Shown: positions 12,702 through 19,905 of the stretch, piece by piece
How positions within the stretch are numbered: the stretch's first letter is position 1
How the letters are laid out: every line of letters begins with the position of its first letter
Assembly: GCA_905205995.1 (NCBI GenBank)
Contig: CAJLFU010000031.1
Coordinates: 1-20,392, forward strand
DNA: 20,392 nucleotides
DNA from: an uncultured Haemophilus sp.
GTDB lineage: Bacteria > Pseudomonadota > Gammaproteobacteria > Enterobacterales > Pasteurellaceae
Reading direction: 5' to 3'
Position numbers and translations under genes: made by a program
The notes under the pieces: generated by a model
What the model saw: only the letters and a program-made list of their open reading frames with translations
Databases searched by the model: none
Told to the model about the DNA's origin: nothing

Positions 12702-13764
12702 TGGATTAAACATTGCCTTAATCGGCTGCGGCTTTTTTGGTGTTCAGTTGGCTTCAGCATTTGACAAAGCCCAAGCAAACTTAACTGCGGTGACCGATAT
12801 CAATCCTTCTCTTGCACAAAAACTCGCAGACCAATACGGCAGCCAAGCCTTTTTTAGTGTGGAAGAAATGTTGGCAAAAACTAAACCGGATTTAGTGGTC
12901 ATCGCCACCCCAAACTACGCTCATTATTCCCCCGCTATCTTAGCGTTAAATGCAGGCTGTCATGTCTTTATTGAAACACCTTTTACCTTAAGCGCTTCTC
13001 AAGGCCAACATTTACGCCGTCTTGCTGAAGAAAAAGGTAAAGTCATTTTTGTGGGCCATTTGGAACGTACGTTACCTGGCATGTTGAAAGTCAAAGCGGC
13101 TTTAGAACAAGGAAAATTAGGCAGAATTACGGTCGCACGAGCCATGCGTCAGCGTTGGATTGAAAACCTACCAAACAAAGAATGGTGGAAATTAGATGCC
13201 AATCTTACGGGCGGCGAGCTTTTTCACCTCATTCACGAACTGGATTTACTCTGTTGGTTATTAGGCGATATTGAGGCGGTCTTTGCTCAAGCGGCTAATC
13301 AAGCGCATCACGATACGCCAGACAGCCGTGATGTGTTGCAGTTGCTATTACGTTTTAAAAATGGCGTATTAGGTTCGCTCGAAATGGGCACGGCTTATCG
13401 ATTACACCAATGGGGCATTCAAATTCATGGTGAAAATGGTGTGATTGAAGTCAATTTCTTTACCTCAAGTGTCACATTTAATTATCTAGATGGAAAAATA
13501 GAACACGTTGATTTATTTGATGAATTTGAGGCTGATTTATCTTTACGCGAAAGTGCCAAAGGCACTCAGCAATATAATGTCACCCACGCACCTTGCCAAC
13601 TTTGGTTAAGCCGAGCGGCTGAAATCGAAGTACAAAGTGTGGTGGAGCACTTAACGCAAGGAAAAACCAGCCCATTAAGTCTATGTTTAACTGAAGCCAT
13701 CGAAGTTGCAGAAGCAGCGAAGCAATCCATGGTAACGGAAAAACAAATCTCAGTGAAAAAATAA
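12691..13764 (+). CDS. Gfo/Idh/MocA-family protein lacking the EKP lysine
   Basis: The product has 357 residues from the ATG at 12691, chosen because GGAGG lies 5 bases upstream; an adjacent ATG at 12688 is possible. Residues 1-120 form an NAD(P)-binding Rossmann domain with GCGFFG (12-17) and VIATPNYAHYSPAI. The family's EKP motif, whose Lys is catalytic, reads ETP here (Glu95-Thr96-Pro97). The second domain keeps GGELFHLIHELD, resembling the GGHLYHHIHELD block of NanY, and WGIQIHGENGVIEV. It is a divergent relative of the adjacent nanY product. It may be a dehydrogenase with altered chemistry, or a non-catalytic partner. It lies between regulator and nanY in one operon. Confidence 0.8.
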   Translation: MQTNGLNIALIGCGFFGVQLASAFDKAQANLTAVTDINPSLAQKLADQYGSQAFFSVEEMLAKTKPDLVVIATPNYAHYSPAILALNAGCHVFIETPFTLSASQGQHLRRLAEEKGKVIFVGHLERTLPGMLKVKAALEQGKLGRITVARAMRQRWIENLPNKEWWKLDANLTGGELFHLIHELDLLCWLLGDIEAVFAQAANQAHHDTPDSRDVLQLLLRFKNGVLGSLEMGTAYRLHQWGIQIHGENGVIEVNFFTSSVTFNYLDGKIEHVDLFDEFEADLSLRESAKGTQQYNVTHAPCQLWLSRAAEIEVQSVVEHLTQGKTSPLSLCLTEAIEVAEAAKQSMVTEKQISVKK

Positions 13765-13774
13765 GGAGTTTATT

Positions 13775-14881
13775 ATGATGCGATATGGTGTTGTTGGCGT
13801 TGGCTATTTTGGTGCGGATTTAGCCCGTTTCATGAATGAATTTGATGATGCACAGATTACAATGGTATACGACCCTGAAAATGGTGAAACCATTGCACAA
13901 GAATTACAATGCGTAGCGGCAAAATCGCTTGAAGAATTAGTCACTTCACCTGATGTGGATTGCGTGATTGTCGCCACCCCAAACTATTTACACAAAGAAC
14001 CGGTCATTCTTGCAGCGAAAAACAAAAAACACGTTTTCTGTGAAAAACCAATCGCCTTAAATTATCAAGACTGTGACGACATGGTGCGCGCTTGCGAAGA
14101 AAATGGCGTTACCTTTATGGCTGGTCATGTGATGAACTTCTTTAACGGTGTTCACCATGCCAAAGAATTAATCAATCAAGGCGTGATTGGTAAAGTGCTT
14201 TATTGTCACACCGCACGTAACGGCTGGGAAGAACAACAACCAACTATTTCATGGAAAAAAATCCGTGAAAAATCAGGCGGCCACTTATACCACCATATTC
14301 ACGAATTAGACTGCGTACAATTCATTATGGGTGGTATGCCAAAAACCGTTACCATGGCAGCCGCCAATGTTGCACACAAAGGCGAAAAATTTGGTGATGA
14401 AGACGATATGATTTTTGTCACTATGGAATACGATGATAATCGCTTCGCAGTTCTAGAATGGGGTTCCGCTTTCCGTTGGGGTGAGCATTATGTATTAATT
14501 CAAGGGGAAAAAGGTGCGATCAAACTTGATATGTACAATACCAAAGGTACCCTTCGTGTGGATGGAAAAGACACCTATTTCCTTATTCACGAAACCCAAG
14601 AAGAAGATGATGACCGTACCCGTATTTACAACAGCACAGAAATGGACGGTGCGATTCAATACGGTAAACCGGGTAAACGCACACCGCTCTGGTTGAGCTC
14701 TATCATGAAAAAAGAAATGCGTTATTTAAATGACATTCTTCATGGTATGGAACCAACTGAGGAATTTGTAAAATTACTCACCGGTGAAGCAGCCCGAGCC
14801 GCCATCGCCACAGCCGATGCATGTACTCGTTCTCGTTACGAAAACCGCAAAGTTGATTTAGCAGAAATCATCGGTAAATAA
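13775..14881 (+). CDS. nanY: 2,7-anhydro-N-acetylneuraminate hydratase/oxidoreductase NanY (YjhC)
   Basis: The product has 368 residues and is strikingly similar to E. coli YjhC/NanY (372 residues) by recall. Shared blocks are YGVVGVGYFGA-LARFMN, VYDPENGE, DCVIVATPNYLHKEPVI, KKHVFCEKPIAL, FMAGH-MNFFNGV, GGHLYHHIHELDCVQ and HETQEEDDDR. The Rossmann motif is GVGYFG (8-13), the catalytic EKP is Glu90-Lys91-Pro92, and the active-site HHIHELD is at 173-179. NanY uses NAD(H) in a redox cycle to turn 2,7-anhydro-Neu5Ac into Neu5Ac, which NanA can cleave. GGAG lies 6 bases before the first ATG; a second ATG follows directly. It is the last gene of the operon. Confidence 0.92.
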   Translation: MMRYGVVGVGYFGADLARFMNEFDDAQITMVYDPENGETIAQELQCVAAKSLEELVTSPDVDCVIVATPNYLHKEPVILAAKNKKHVFCEKPIALNYQDCDDMVRACEENGVTFMAGHVMNFFNGVHHAKELINQGVIGKVLYCHTARNGWEEQQPTISWKKIREKSGGHLYHHIHELDCVQFIMGGMPKTVTMAAANVAHKGEKFGDEDDMIFVTMEYDDNRFAVLEWGSAFRWGEHYVLIQGEKGAIKLDMYNTKGTLRVDGKDTYFLIHETQEEDDDRTRIYNSTEMDGAIQYGKPGKRTPLWLSSIMKKEMRYLNDILHGMEPTEEFVKLLTGEAARAAIATADACTRSRYENRKVDLAEIIGK

Positions 14882-14897
14882 AAATAATGTAAAAATT

Positions 14898-14938
14898 AAC
14901 CGCACTTTGGTTGAGGAATCAAAGTGCGGTTGTTTTTT
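14898..14938 (+). terminator. rho-independent terminator after nanY
   Basis: AACCGCACTTTG (14898-14909) pairs perfectly with CAAAGTGCGGTT (14920-14931), followed by G and six T. Both arms contain an uptake core (14899-14907 and 14922-14930). It begins 17 bp after the nanY stop. Confidence 0.93.
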
Positions 14939-14958
14939 ATGAGCTTGTAAAAAATAGA

Positions 14959-14987
14959 TTGAATTCTTACGCAAAAAGCTGTAATTT
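14959..14987 (+). promoter_or_regulatory. possible promoter of the lipoprotein gene
   Basis: TTGAAT (14959-14964) and TAATTT (14982-14987) are spaced by 17 bp, 35 bp before the start codon. The -10 match is modest. Confidence 0.35.
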
Positions 14988-15022
14988 CAATAACCTATAT
15001 AGATTAGCAATAGGAATTTTCT

Positions 15023-15703
15023 ATGAAAAACATTTTAACTAAACTCATTTTTATTATTGGATTAGGTGCTATGCTTTCTGGCTGTGCAACCTCCACACTT
15101 TGGACAAACACAAATGATCTTGCAACTGGCGATAAAATCGAAACAGTGACGAAAGAGAAAACTATTGATAGCGATGAAATTATTGCATTAGGACAAGATA
15201 AAAACTCTGGCAGAGTGCTCATTTTTGGAAAAAAATATCTTATTCATTTACATGAAACAAGCTCAGAAGAAATTCAAAAATTGACCAATGCTAAATTCAG
15301 TAATCCTTTTTATATAGATAATGCCATCGAAGTTATCTCGGAAGATCATACAGAACTCAAGTATGTGAAAGCTGATTTTTCATTACAATACAAAGTAACG
15401 AATGAATTAGAAAAAGGAAAAATGAAGAAACTCGGCTTCATGTGTAATGAGGCTTCCTGTGCTAAAAATTTAGAACTTACAGGTGATATCTATTCATTAA
15501 CAGACAAAGCACAAATTCATCGTCCAAGTAAACAACTAGCTAAATCATTACCGTTTAAATTAAAACAACAAACATCAAATATAAGATATAAAACCTCTTC
15601 TCAAGCAGAAGGCGTAGTAAAAGCTGTGGGTCTCACACCTTTAGCATTACTCTTAGATGTTGTGACTTTACCGATACAAATTATGTTTTTAACCAACAAC
15701 TAA
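15023..15703 (+). CDS. outer or inner membrane lipoprotein of unknown function
   Basis: The product has 226 residues. A lipoprotein signal is clear: a basic N-terminus, a hydrophobic core and the lipobox LSGC with the acylated Cys at residue 21. The residues after Cys are ATST, with no Asp at +2, so outer-membrane sorting is more likely. The mature part is beta-rich and Lys-rich. The C-terminus has a hydrophobic LTPLALLLDVVTLPIQIMF segment, a pattern also seen at the end of small YceK/YidQ-type lipoproteins. I do not recognise a specific family. Two further Cys in CNEASC (about residues 140-145) could form a disulfide. AGGA precedes the ATG. It is a single-gene unit with its own terminator. 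Confidence 0.75.
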   Translation: MKNILTKLIFIIGLGAMLSGCATSTLWTNTNDLATGDKIETVTKEKTIDSDEIIALGQDKNSGRVLIFGKKYLIHLHETSSEEIQKLTNAKFSNPFYIDNAIEVISEDHTELKYVKADFSLQYKVTNELEKGKMKKLGFMCNEASCAKNLELTGDIYSLTDKAQIHRPSKQLAKSLPFKLKQQTSNIRYKTSSQAEGVVKAVGLTPLALLLDVVTLPIQIMFLTNN

Positions 15704-15730
15704 GTTCTAGCTTGAGTCTTTGGATATCTA

Positions 15731-15778
15731 AGCGGTCTAATTTTTAGTTATATCATTTCTATCTAAAAAATGACCGCT
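15731..15778 (+). terminator. long-stem terminator candidate after the lipoprotein gene
   Basis: AGCGGTC (15731-15737) pairs with GACCGCT (15772-15778), and TTTTTAG (15741-15747) pairs with CTAAAAA (15763-15769), with a small internal loop and a 15-base apical loop. CTTTACTTTC follows on the + strand. The GC arm is an AAGCGGTC-type sequence, not the AAGTGCGGT core used elsewhere in the window. Confidence 0.55.
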
Positions 15779-15792
15779 CTTTACTTTCTAAT

Positions 15793-15894
15793 CTATCCCT
15801 GGTTTTCTGTTGCTGCAATTTTATTCTTTGGCGGTATCGGTGCAAAATAGGCAACCACTAGCAATAGTAAGCCCACAACAATAAATAAAACAAT
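15793..15894 (-). CDS. possible 33-residue single-helix membrane peptide with ATT start
   Basis: The interval between the lipoprotein gene and pdxH (15704-15981, about 280 bp) has no long ORF. On the minus strand there is a short frame ending with TAG at 15793-15795. It reads a hydrophobic helix VLFIVVGLLLLVVAYFAP, then a polar tail IPPKNKIAATENQG. GGAGG lies 6 bases before an ATT at 15892-15894; no ATG, GTG or TTG is available at that spot, and an in-frame TGA lies just upstream. Either a rare ATT start is used, or an ATG was lost and this is a remnant. The helix plus tail layout is typical of real small membrane proteins, but the support is limited. Confidence 0.35.
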   Translation of the reverse strand: MVLFIVVGLLLLVVAYFAPIPPKNKIAATENQG

Positions 15895-15981
15895 TCTTGC
15901 CCTCCTTCACTATTGCCCAATTCAATCAAGAACAATGAGATTTCCATTAAAGATGACAAAAACTAGATTATCTCAAGGCAC

Positions 15982-16614
15982 TTACGGTGATAATCTTTCT
16001 CTCTCCCATTTTCCGTCATTGAATAAATAACAAATTCTGTCATGTAAGCGGCTTGGGCGACCTTGCCAGAACTCTATGCGATCAGGAATTACAAGATAAC
16101 CGCCCCAATGTGGTGGACGTGGGACATTTAATGGGTGTTTTGCTGCAATCAGAGCAGCTTTCGCTAATAAAGATTTGTGGCTAGAAATGACCGCACTTTG
16201 CTCGCTGGCCCAAGCGCCAATTCGGCTGGTGTAAGGGCGAGTCGCAAAATATTCATCTGATTGTTCAGGCGAGATTTTTTCGGCTTTGCCCTCAATACGA
16301 ACAGAACGTTCTAATTCAGGCCAAAAGAATGTCAGGGCAACGAAAGGATTATGTTCTATGGCGCGACCTTTTCGGCTGTGATAATTCGTAAAAAATACAA
16401 AGCCTTGTTCATTCACTTCTTTCAACAGCACCATTCGACTTGTTGGTCGTCCGTCTTCATTGACTGTCGCAACATTAACACCTGTCGGCTCGTTTACTTT
16501 AGCCGTAATCGCTTCGTTGAGCCATTTTTCAAATTGTTTTATTGGATTGGGATCGCAATCATGCTGAGAAAGCACCTGTTTGCAATAATCCTCGCGAATA
16601 TCATGTAAGTCCAT
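15982..16614 (-). CDS. pdxH: pyridoxamine 5'-phosphate oxidase PdxH
   Basis: The product has 210 residues from the ATG at 16614, chosen because AGGAGA lies 6 bases upstream; an in-frame extension to 16641 has no family similarity. PdxH oxidises pyridoxamine or pyridoxine 5'-phosphate to pyridoxal 5'-phosphate, using FMN, in the cytoplasm. Family blocks present are the FMN-binding SRMVLLKEV (about 59-67), FFTNYHSRKGRAIEHNPF (about 75-92), FFWPELERSVRIEG (about 98-111) and the C-terminal WQGRPSRLHDR with WERERLSP. It lies 66 bp after hbpA in the same direction, with the hbpA terminator between. A promoter embedded at the end of hbpA probably drives it. An uptake sequence lies inside (16190-16198). 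Confidence 0.95.
   Translation of the reverse strand: MDLHDIREDYCKQVLSQHDCDPNPIKQFEKWLNEAITAKVNEPTGVNVATVNEDGRPTSRMVLLKEVNEQGFVFFTNYHSRKGRAIEHNPFVALTFFWPELERSVRIEGKAEKISPEQSDEYFATRPYTSRIGAWASEQSAVISSHKSLLAKAALIAAKHPLNVPRPPHWGGYLVIPDRIEFWQGRPSRLHDRICYLFNDGKWERERLSP
16190..16198 (-). repeat. DNA uptake sequence core in pdxH
   Basis: ACCGCACTT is preceded by GAAATG; it is the complement of AAGTGCGGT and lies in the middle of the pdxH coding sequence. Confidence 0.85.
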
Positions 16615-16643
16615 TTTCTTTCTCCTGTTGCTTGAAAACAAAA

Positions 16644-16665
16644 AGCCCTTGCAACTGCAAGGGCT
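16644..16665 (-). terminator. rho-independent terminator after hbpA
   Basis: On the minus strand AGCCCTTGC pairs with GCAAGGGCT around an AGTT loop, followed by TTTTGTTTTC. The stem is perfect and carries no uptake sequence. It ends 30 bp before the pdxH start. Confidence 0.9.
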
Positions 16666-16694
16666 AGTATAGTCCGTTAATTATTTACCATCAA
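16666..16694 (-). promoter_or_regulatory. promoter of pdxH overlapping the end of hbpA
   Basis: Read on the minus strand, TTGATG (16694-16689) lies in the last codons of hbpA. TATACT (16671-16666) follows after exactly 17 bp. The predicted start point, around 16659-16660, falls inside the 5' arm of the hbpA terminator. Confidence 0.55.
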
Positions 16695-18327
16695 CACTCA
16701 CGCCATAAAACGCATCGTAGCCGAATGGGCTTTGTACGTAGCCTTTTACGCGAGGGCTAAGTGGTGCAAAACCAACTGAGTGTGCAACTGGAATCCATGG
16801 CGCTTGCTCATGGAAAATCACTTGTGCTTTTTTATAAAGTGCTGCACGCTCATCTTTATTGGTTAAGCCAATCGCTTTATCTAATAAGGCATCAAATTCT
16901 GCATTTTTGAAACGAGCAAAGTTTGAGTTGCCAACGTTAGCACTTGCAAGTAATGGAGAAAGGAAGTTATCTGGATCACCGTTATCGCCTGACCAGCCAA
17001 AGATACCCGCCGTTAATTCGCCTGCTTTAGCACGTTTTTGATAGTCAGCCCATTCAAACGTGACTGGATTTGCTTTTACGCCCACTTTCGCCCAGTCAGC
17101 CATCACAAGTTCAGCCATACGTTTTGGATTTGGATTAGACGCACGTACCACCGGTTGAATCCAGAAATCCGTTTCAAAACCGTTTGGATAACCTGCTTCT
17201 GCTAAAAGCTGTTTCGCTTTCTCTGGATCATACGGATAATCTTGGATTTCGTCGTTATAACTCCAAATTGTTGGTGGTAGTGGGTTTTTCGCTGCAGTGC
17301 CTGCACCTTGATAAACCGCTTCAATAATTGCTTTTTTATCTACAGCATAGTTCAATGCTTGGCGTACTTTCGCGTTATCAAACGGTGCTTTTTCCGTATT
17401 GAATGCGATATATGCCACATTCAAACCTTTTTGTTCCAAAAGCTGTACTTTCGGATCAGTTTTCATTTTGGCTAAATCCGCCACGTTCGGGAATAAAATT
17501 AAATCACAAGAACCCGCTTGTAACTTCGCATAACGCGTGGTCGCATCTGGTACGATGCTGATGACTAAGCGATCAAGCGGTGTACGACCTTTCCAATAGG
17601 TTTCATTTGCTACGTATTGTGCTGCTTGGTCAGTTTTGTAATCCACAAAAATAAACGGACCTGTACCCACTGGTTTGTTATCGATCGTTTCTGGTTTACC
17701 CGCTTTCAGCATCGCATCTGCATATTCAGCTGAGTAAATAGAGATAAAATCCATACCCAAGCTTGCTAAGAAAGTTGCATCTTTTTTATTCAAGGTGATA
17801 CGAATGGTATTGTCGTCTACTTTCTCAACTGATTTTAATAAATCTGGGAATTTCATTGCTTTGAAATACGGATAAGTCCCTTTCGATACATTGTGATAAG
17901 GGTGGTTAGGATCTAACTGACGTTGGAAAGAAAAGACCACATCATCCGCATTAAAATCACGTGTTGGCGTAAATTCTTTTGTCGTATGGAATTTCACCCC
18001 TTTACGCAAATGGAACGTGTAGGTTAAACCATCGTCACTGATCTCCCAACTTTCAGCCAATGCAGGCTCAAGGTCAGTTGAACCTTTTTTGAATTCAACC
18101 AAGCGGTTATACACTTGTTGTGAACTCGCATTGTAAGATGTGCCTTCCATTACCAATGCCGGGCTAAAGCCAAGTGGTGCTTTTGCCGTACAGTACACAA
18201 ACGTGTTATTGCCTGAAGGTTTTACTGTTTCTGCTTTCGCAGTTTCTTTTGTAGCAGAATCAGATTGATCACAAGCAGCTAAAAATAAACTTGCTGCAAC
18301 AAGTGTTAATGTCGCTTTTAGTTTCAT
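16681..18327 (-). CDS. hbpA: heme/glutathione-binding lipoprotein HbpA (GbpA)
   Basis: The product has 548 residues from the ATG at 18327, supported by AAGGA upstream and the normal family start MKLKATLTL; an extension to 18369 is rejected. The lipobox LAAC places the acylated Cys at residue 19. The rest is an oligopeptide-type (SBP_bac_5) binding protein with NTFVYCTAKAPLGFSPAL near the mature N-terminus. It is nearly identical by recall to H. influenzae HbpA, first described as a heme-binding lipoprotein and later shown to bind glutathione and feed the DppBCDF permease (GbpA). No dppBCDF genes are adjacent, so it is an orphan binding protein. Inverted repeats lie in its upstream region. Confidence 0.95.
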   Translation of the reverse strand: MKLKATLTLVAASLFLAACDQSDSATKETAKAETVKPSGNNTFVYCTAKAPLGFSPALVMEGTSYNASSQQVYNRLVEFKKGSTDLEPALAESWEISDDGLTYTFHLRKGVKFHTTKEFTPTRDFNADDVVFSFQRQLDPNHPYHNVSKGTYPYFKAMKFPDLLKSVEKVDDNTIRITLNKKDATFLASLGMDFISIYSAEYADAMLKAGKPETIDNKPVGTGPFIFVDYKTDQAAQYVANETYWKGRTPLDRLVISIVPDATTRYAKLQAGSCDLILFPNVADLAKMKTDPKVQLLEQKGLNVAYIAFNTEKAPFDNAKVRQALNYAVDKKAIIEAVYQGAGTAAKNPLPPTIWSYNDEIQDYPYDPEKAKQLLAEAGYPNGFETDFWIQPVVRASNPNPKRMAELVMADWAKVGVKANPVTFEWADYQKRAKAGELTAGIFGWSGDNGDPDNFLSPLLASANVGNSNFARFKNAEFDALLDKAIGLTNKDERAALYKKAQVIFHEQAPWIPVAHSVGFAPLSPRVKGYVQSPFGYDAFYGVSVDGK

Positions 18328-18347
18328 AAGTTGTCCTTTCTTTGTAA

Positions 18348-18366
18348 GGTAAGTTTCTCGCTTACC
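18348..18366 (-). promoter_or_regulatory. hairpin in the hbpA leader
   Basis: GGTAAG and CTTACC arms of 6 bp surround a 7-base loop, about 20 bp upstream of the hbpA start codon. It would be transcribed in the leader and ends just before the ribosome binding site region. Confidence 0.4.
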
Positions 18367-18380
18367 CAACCATCAATTGT

Positions 18381-18407
18381 GGTAGATTCAAATCCACCCT
18401 GTATATA
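18381..18407 (-). promoter_or_regulatory. hbpA promoter -10 with near-palindrome at the start point
   Basis: On the minus strand TATATA (18407-18402) is preceded 18 bp upstream by TTGCTT (18431-18426), a plausible promoter. Immediately downstream, an 18-bp near-perfect palindrome GGTGGATT-TG-AATCTACC (18398-18381) covers the expected start site, fitting an operator or leader hairpin. Confidence 0.45.
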
Positions 18408-18447
18408 AAATTTTACTTAAGATATAAGCAAATCAAACTTTTACAAA

Positions 18448-18469
18448 ATAAGAAAATGATCTTTCTTAT
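18448..18469. terminator. AT-rich inverted repeat after the MFS exporter gene
   Basis: ATAAGAAA (18448-18455) and TTTCTTAT (18462-18469) are perfect inverted arms around 6 bases, followed on the minus strand by TTTTG. It lies 27 bp past the MFS stop. It could be a weak terminator or an operator upstream of hbpA. Confidence 0.4.
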
Positions 18470-18495
18470 AACAAATTAAACTAAGGTATTCAATA

Positions 18496-19905
18496 TCAGC
18501 GTTTTTTCCGCAAATGATCCCCGTCTGTTTTATGCAAATAGCTCAATATCCAAACTAGTGCGATCGCAAAAACAGAAGTGGTCAGAAACGTGTAACTGAA
18601 AGCATGTTGTAATGCTTCGCCTTCGTTACCAATAAATTGACGGTATAACGTCAAAATAATGGATGCCACCGCGATACCAAAGCCAATACCTACTTGTTGT
18701 ACAATACTCAGTACTGTTGAACCTACACCGCCTTGTTCCTGTGATAGATCCCCGACCGTGAGTGTATTAATCGAAGTGAAAATCATCGACATACAGGCTC
18801 CATACCACATCAAATTACATATAATCCACATTGTTGATGATGAGGAATCAAGCCATGACATAGAAACCGTTGAGCCAGCCATTAAAAGTGACGATAAAAT
18901 TAATGTCGTTTTATAACCTAAGATATTTAAAATATGCCCAATAAAGCGTTTAAATACGACGGACATTAGTGCAATAGGTGCAAGCAACCAGCCCGACACT
19001 TCAGCTGAATAACCAAAGGAAAGTTGGAACATTAATGGCAATAAAAACGGCACTGCCGAGCCGGAAAGACGGATAAAAATATTAGCTGCAATGCCTAATC
19101 GGAATGTTCTTGTATTGAAAAGAGATAACGGCAAAATAGCACACTCATTACCTTTCGCATAAAAATAATAAGCCATCAATAATGCGATGCCAATCGCTAA
19201 TGCACTGTATGTGGTTATGCGATCACTATGACTTTCACCGAGTAAATCAAGCCCGAGCGTTAAACCAACTAAACCAAACGCAAAGAGCAAAAAGCCCGTC
19301 CAGTCTAACTTATTCGCATTACCATTATGATTTCCCATCACTTTAGCCGCCGCCCAAAAGCCCAACATGCCAATAGGAATATTGATTAAGAAAATCCAAT
19401 GCCATGACGTATGTACGACAAGCCAACCACCTAAAATTGGACCAAGAATCGGGCCTATCAATCCAGCTGTTGCCATTAAATTCCAGGCATTAATTAATTG
19501 ATTTTTCGGTACAGTTTGAATAATCGCAAGACGAGCAACTGGCATCATAAATGCCCCGCCAATACCTTGGATAATTCGTGCGAGCACAAGGGTCTCAAGA
19601 GAGGTTGACATCGCACAAGCGACCGAACCGAATACAAAGGTAAAAACAGCAGAGCGGAAAACAGTGAGTGTACCGAATTTAGCTGCCGCCCAAGCAGTTA
19701 AAGGAATAAATAAGGCAACGGCAAGAGAATAGGCGATAATCGCCATTTGCATTTCAAAGACAGGGGTTTGCAGATCTGTTGCAATAGTGGGTAAGGCAGT
19801 ATTTAAAATAGTCGCATCCAAGCTTTGCATAAACAAAGCCATGGAAGCCACCCAAGCCAGCCCTTTATAGTGCTGACTTCCTATTACTGCGTCTTTTTCC
19901 ACCAT
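18496..19905 (-). CDS. MFS transporter of the DHA2 type, MdtD-like
   Basis: The product has 469 residues with about 14 predicted transmembrane helices, the DHA2 drug:proton antiporter layout. Motifs present are MQSLDATILNTALPTIA (about 27-43, motif D1), RIIQGIGGAFMMPVARLAI (about 108-126) and the antiporter motif C GLIGPILGPILGGWL (about 148-162). It resembles MdtD of E. coli and an uncharacterised H. influenzae transporter next to hbpA (HI_0852 by memory). Substrate is unknown; multidrug export is only a family inference. The ATG overlaps the 3' end of mobB by 22 bp and has no good ribosome binding site, so translation probably depends on mobB. Confidence 0.85.
   Translation of the reverse strand: MVEKDAVIGSQHYKGLAWVASMALFMQSLDATILNTALPTIATDLQTPVFEMQMAIIAYSLAVALFIPLTAWAAAKFGTLTVFRSAVFTFVFGSVACAMSTSLETLVLARIIQGIGGAFMMPVARLAIIQTVPKNQLINAWNLMATAGLIGPILGPILGGWLVVHTSWHWIFLINIPIGMLGFWAAAKVMGNHNGNANKLDWTGFLLFAFGLVGLTLGLDLLGESHSDRITTYSALAIGIALLMAYYFYAKGNECAILPLSLFNTRTFRLGIAANIFIRLSGSAVPFLLPLMFQLSFGYSAEVSGWLLAPIALMSVVFKRFIGHILNILGYKTTLILSSLLMAGSTVSMSWLDSSSSTMWIICNLMWYGACMSMIFTSINTLTVGDLSQEQGGVGSTVLSIVQQVGIGFGIAVASIILTLYRQFIGNEGEALQHAFSYTFLTTSVFAIALVWILSYLHKTDGDHLRKKR

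Noticed and set aside
18328..18369. Upstream extension of hbpA
   Set aside because: The lipoprotein signal begins at MKLKATLTL with AAGGA upstream; the extension lies in the leader hairpin.
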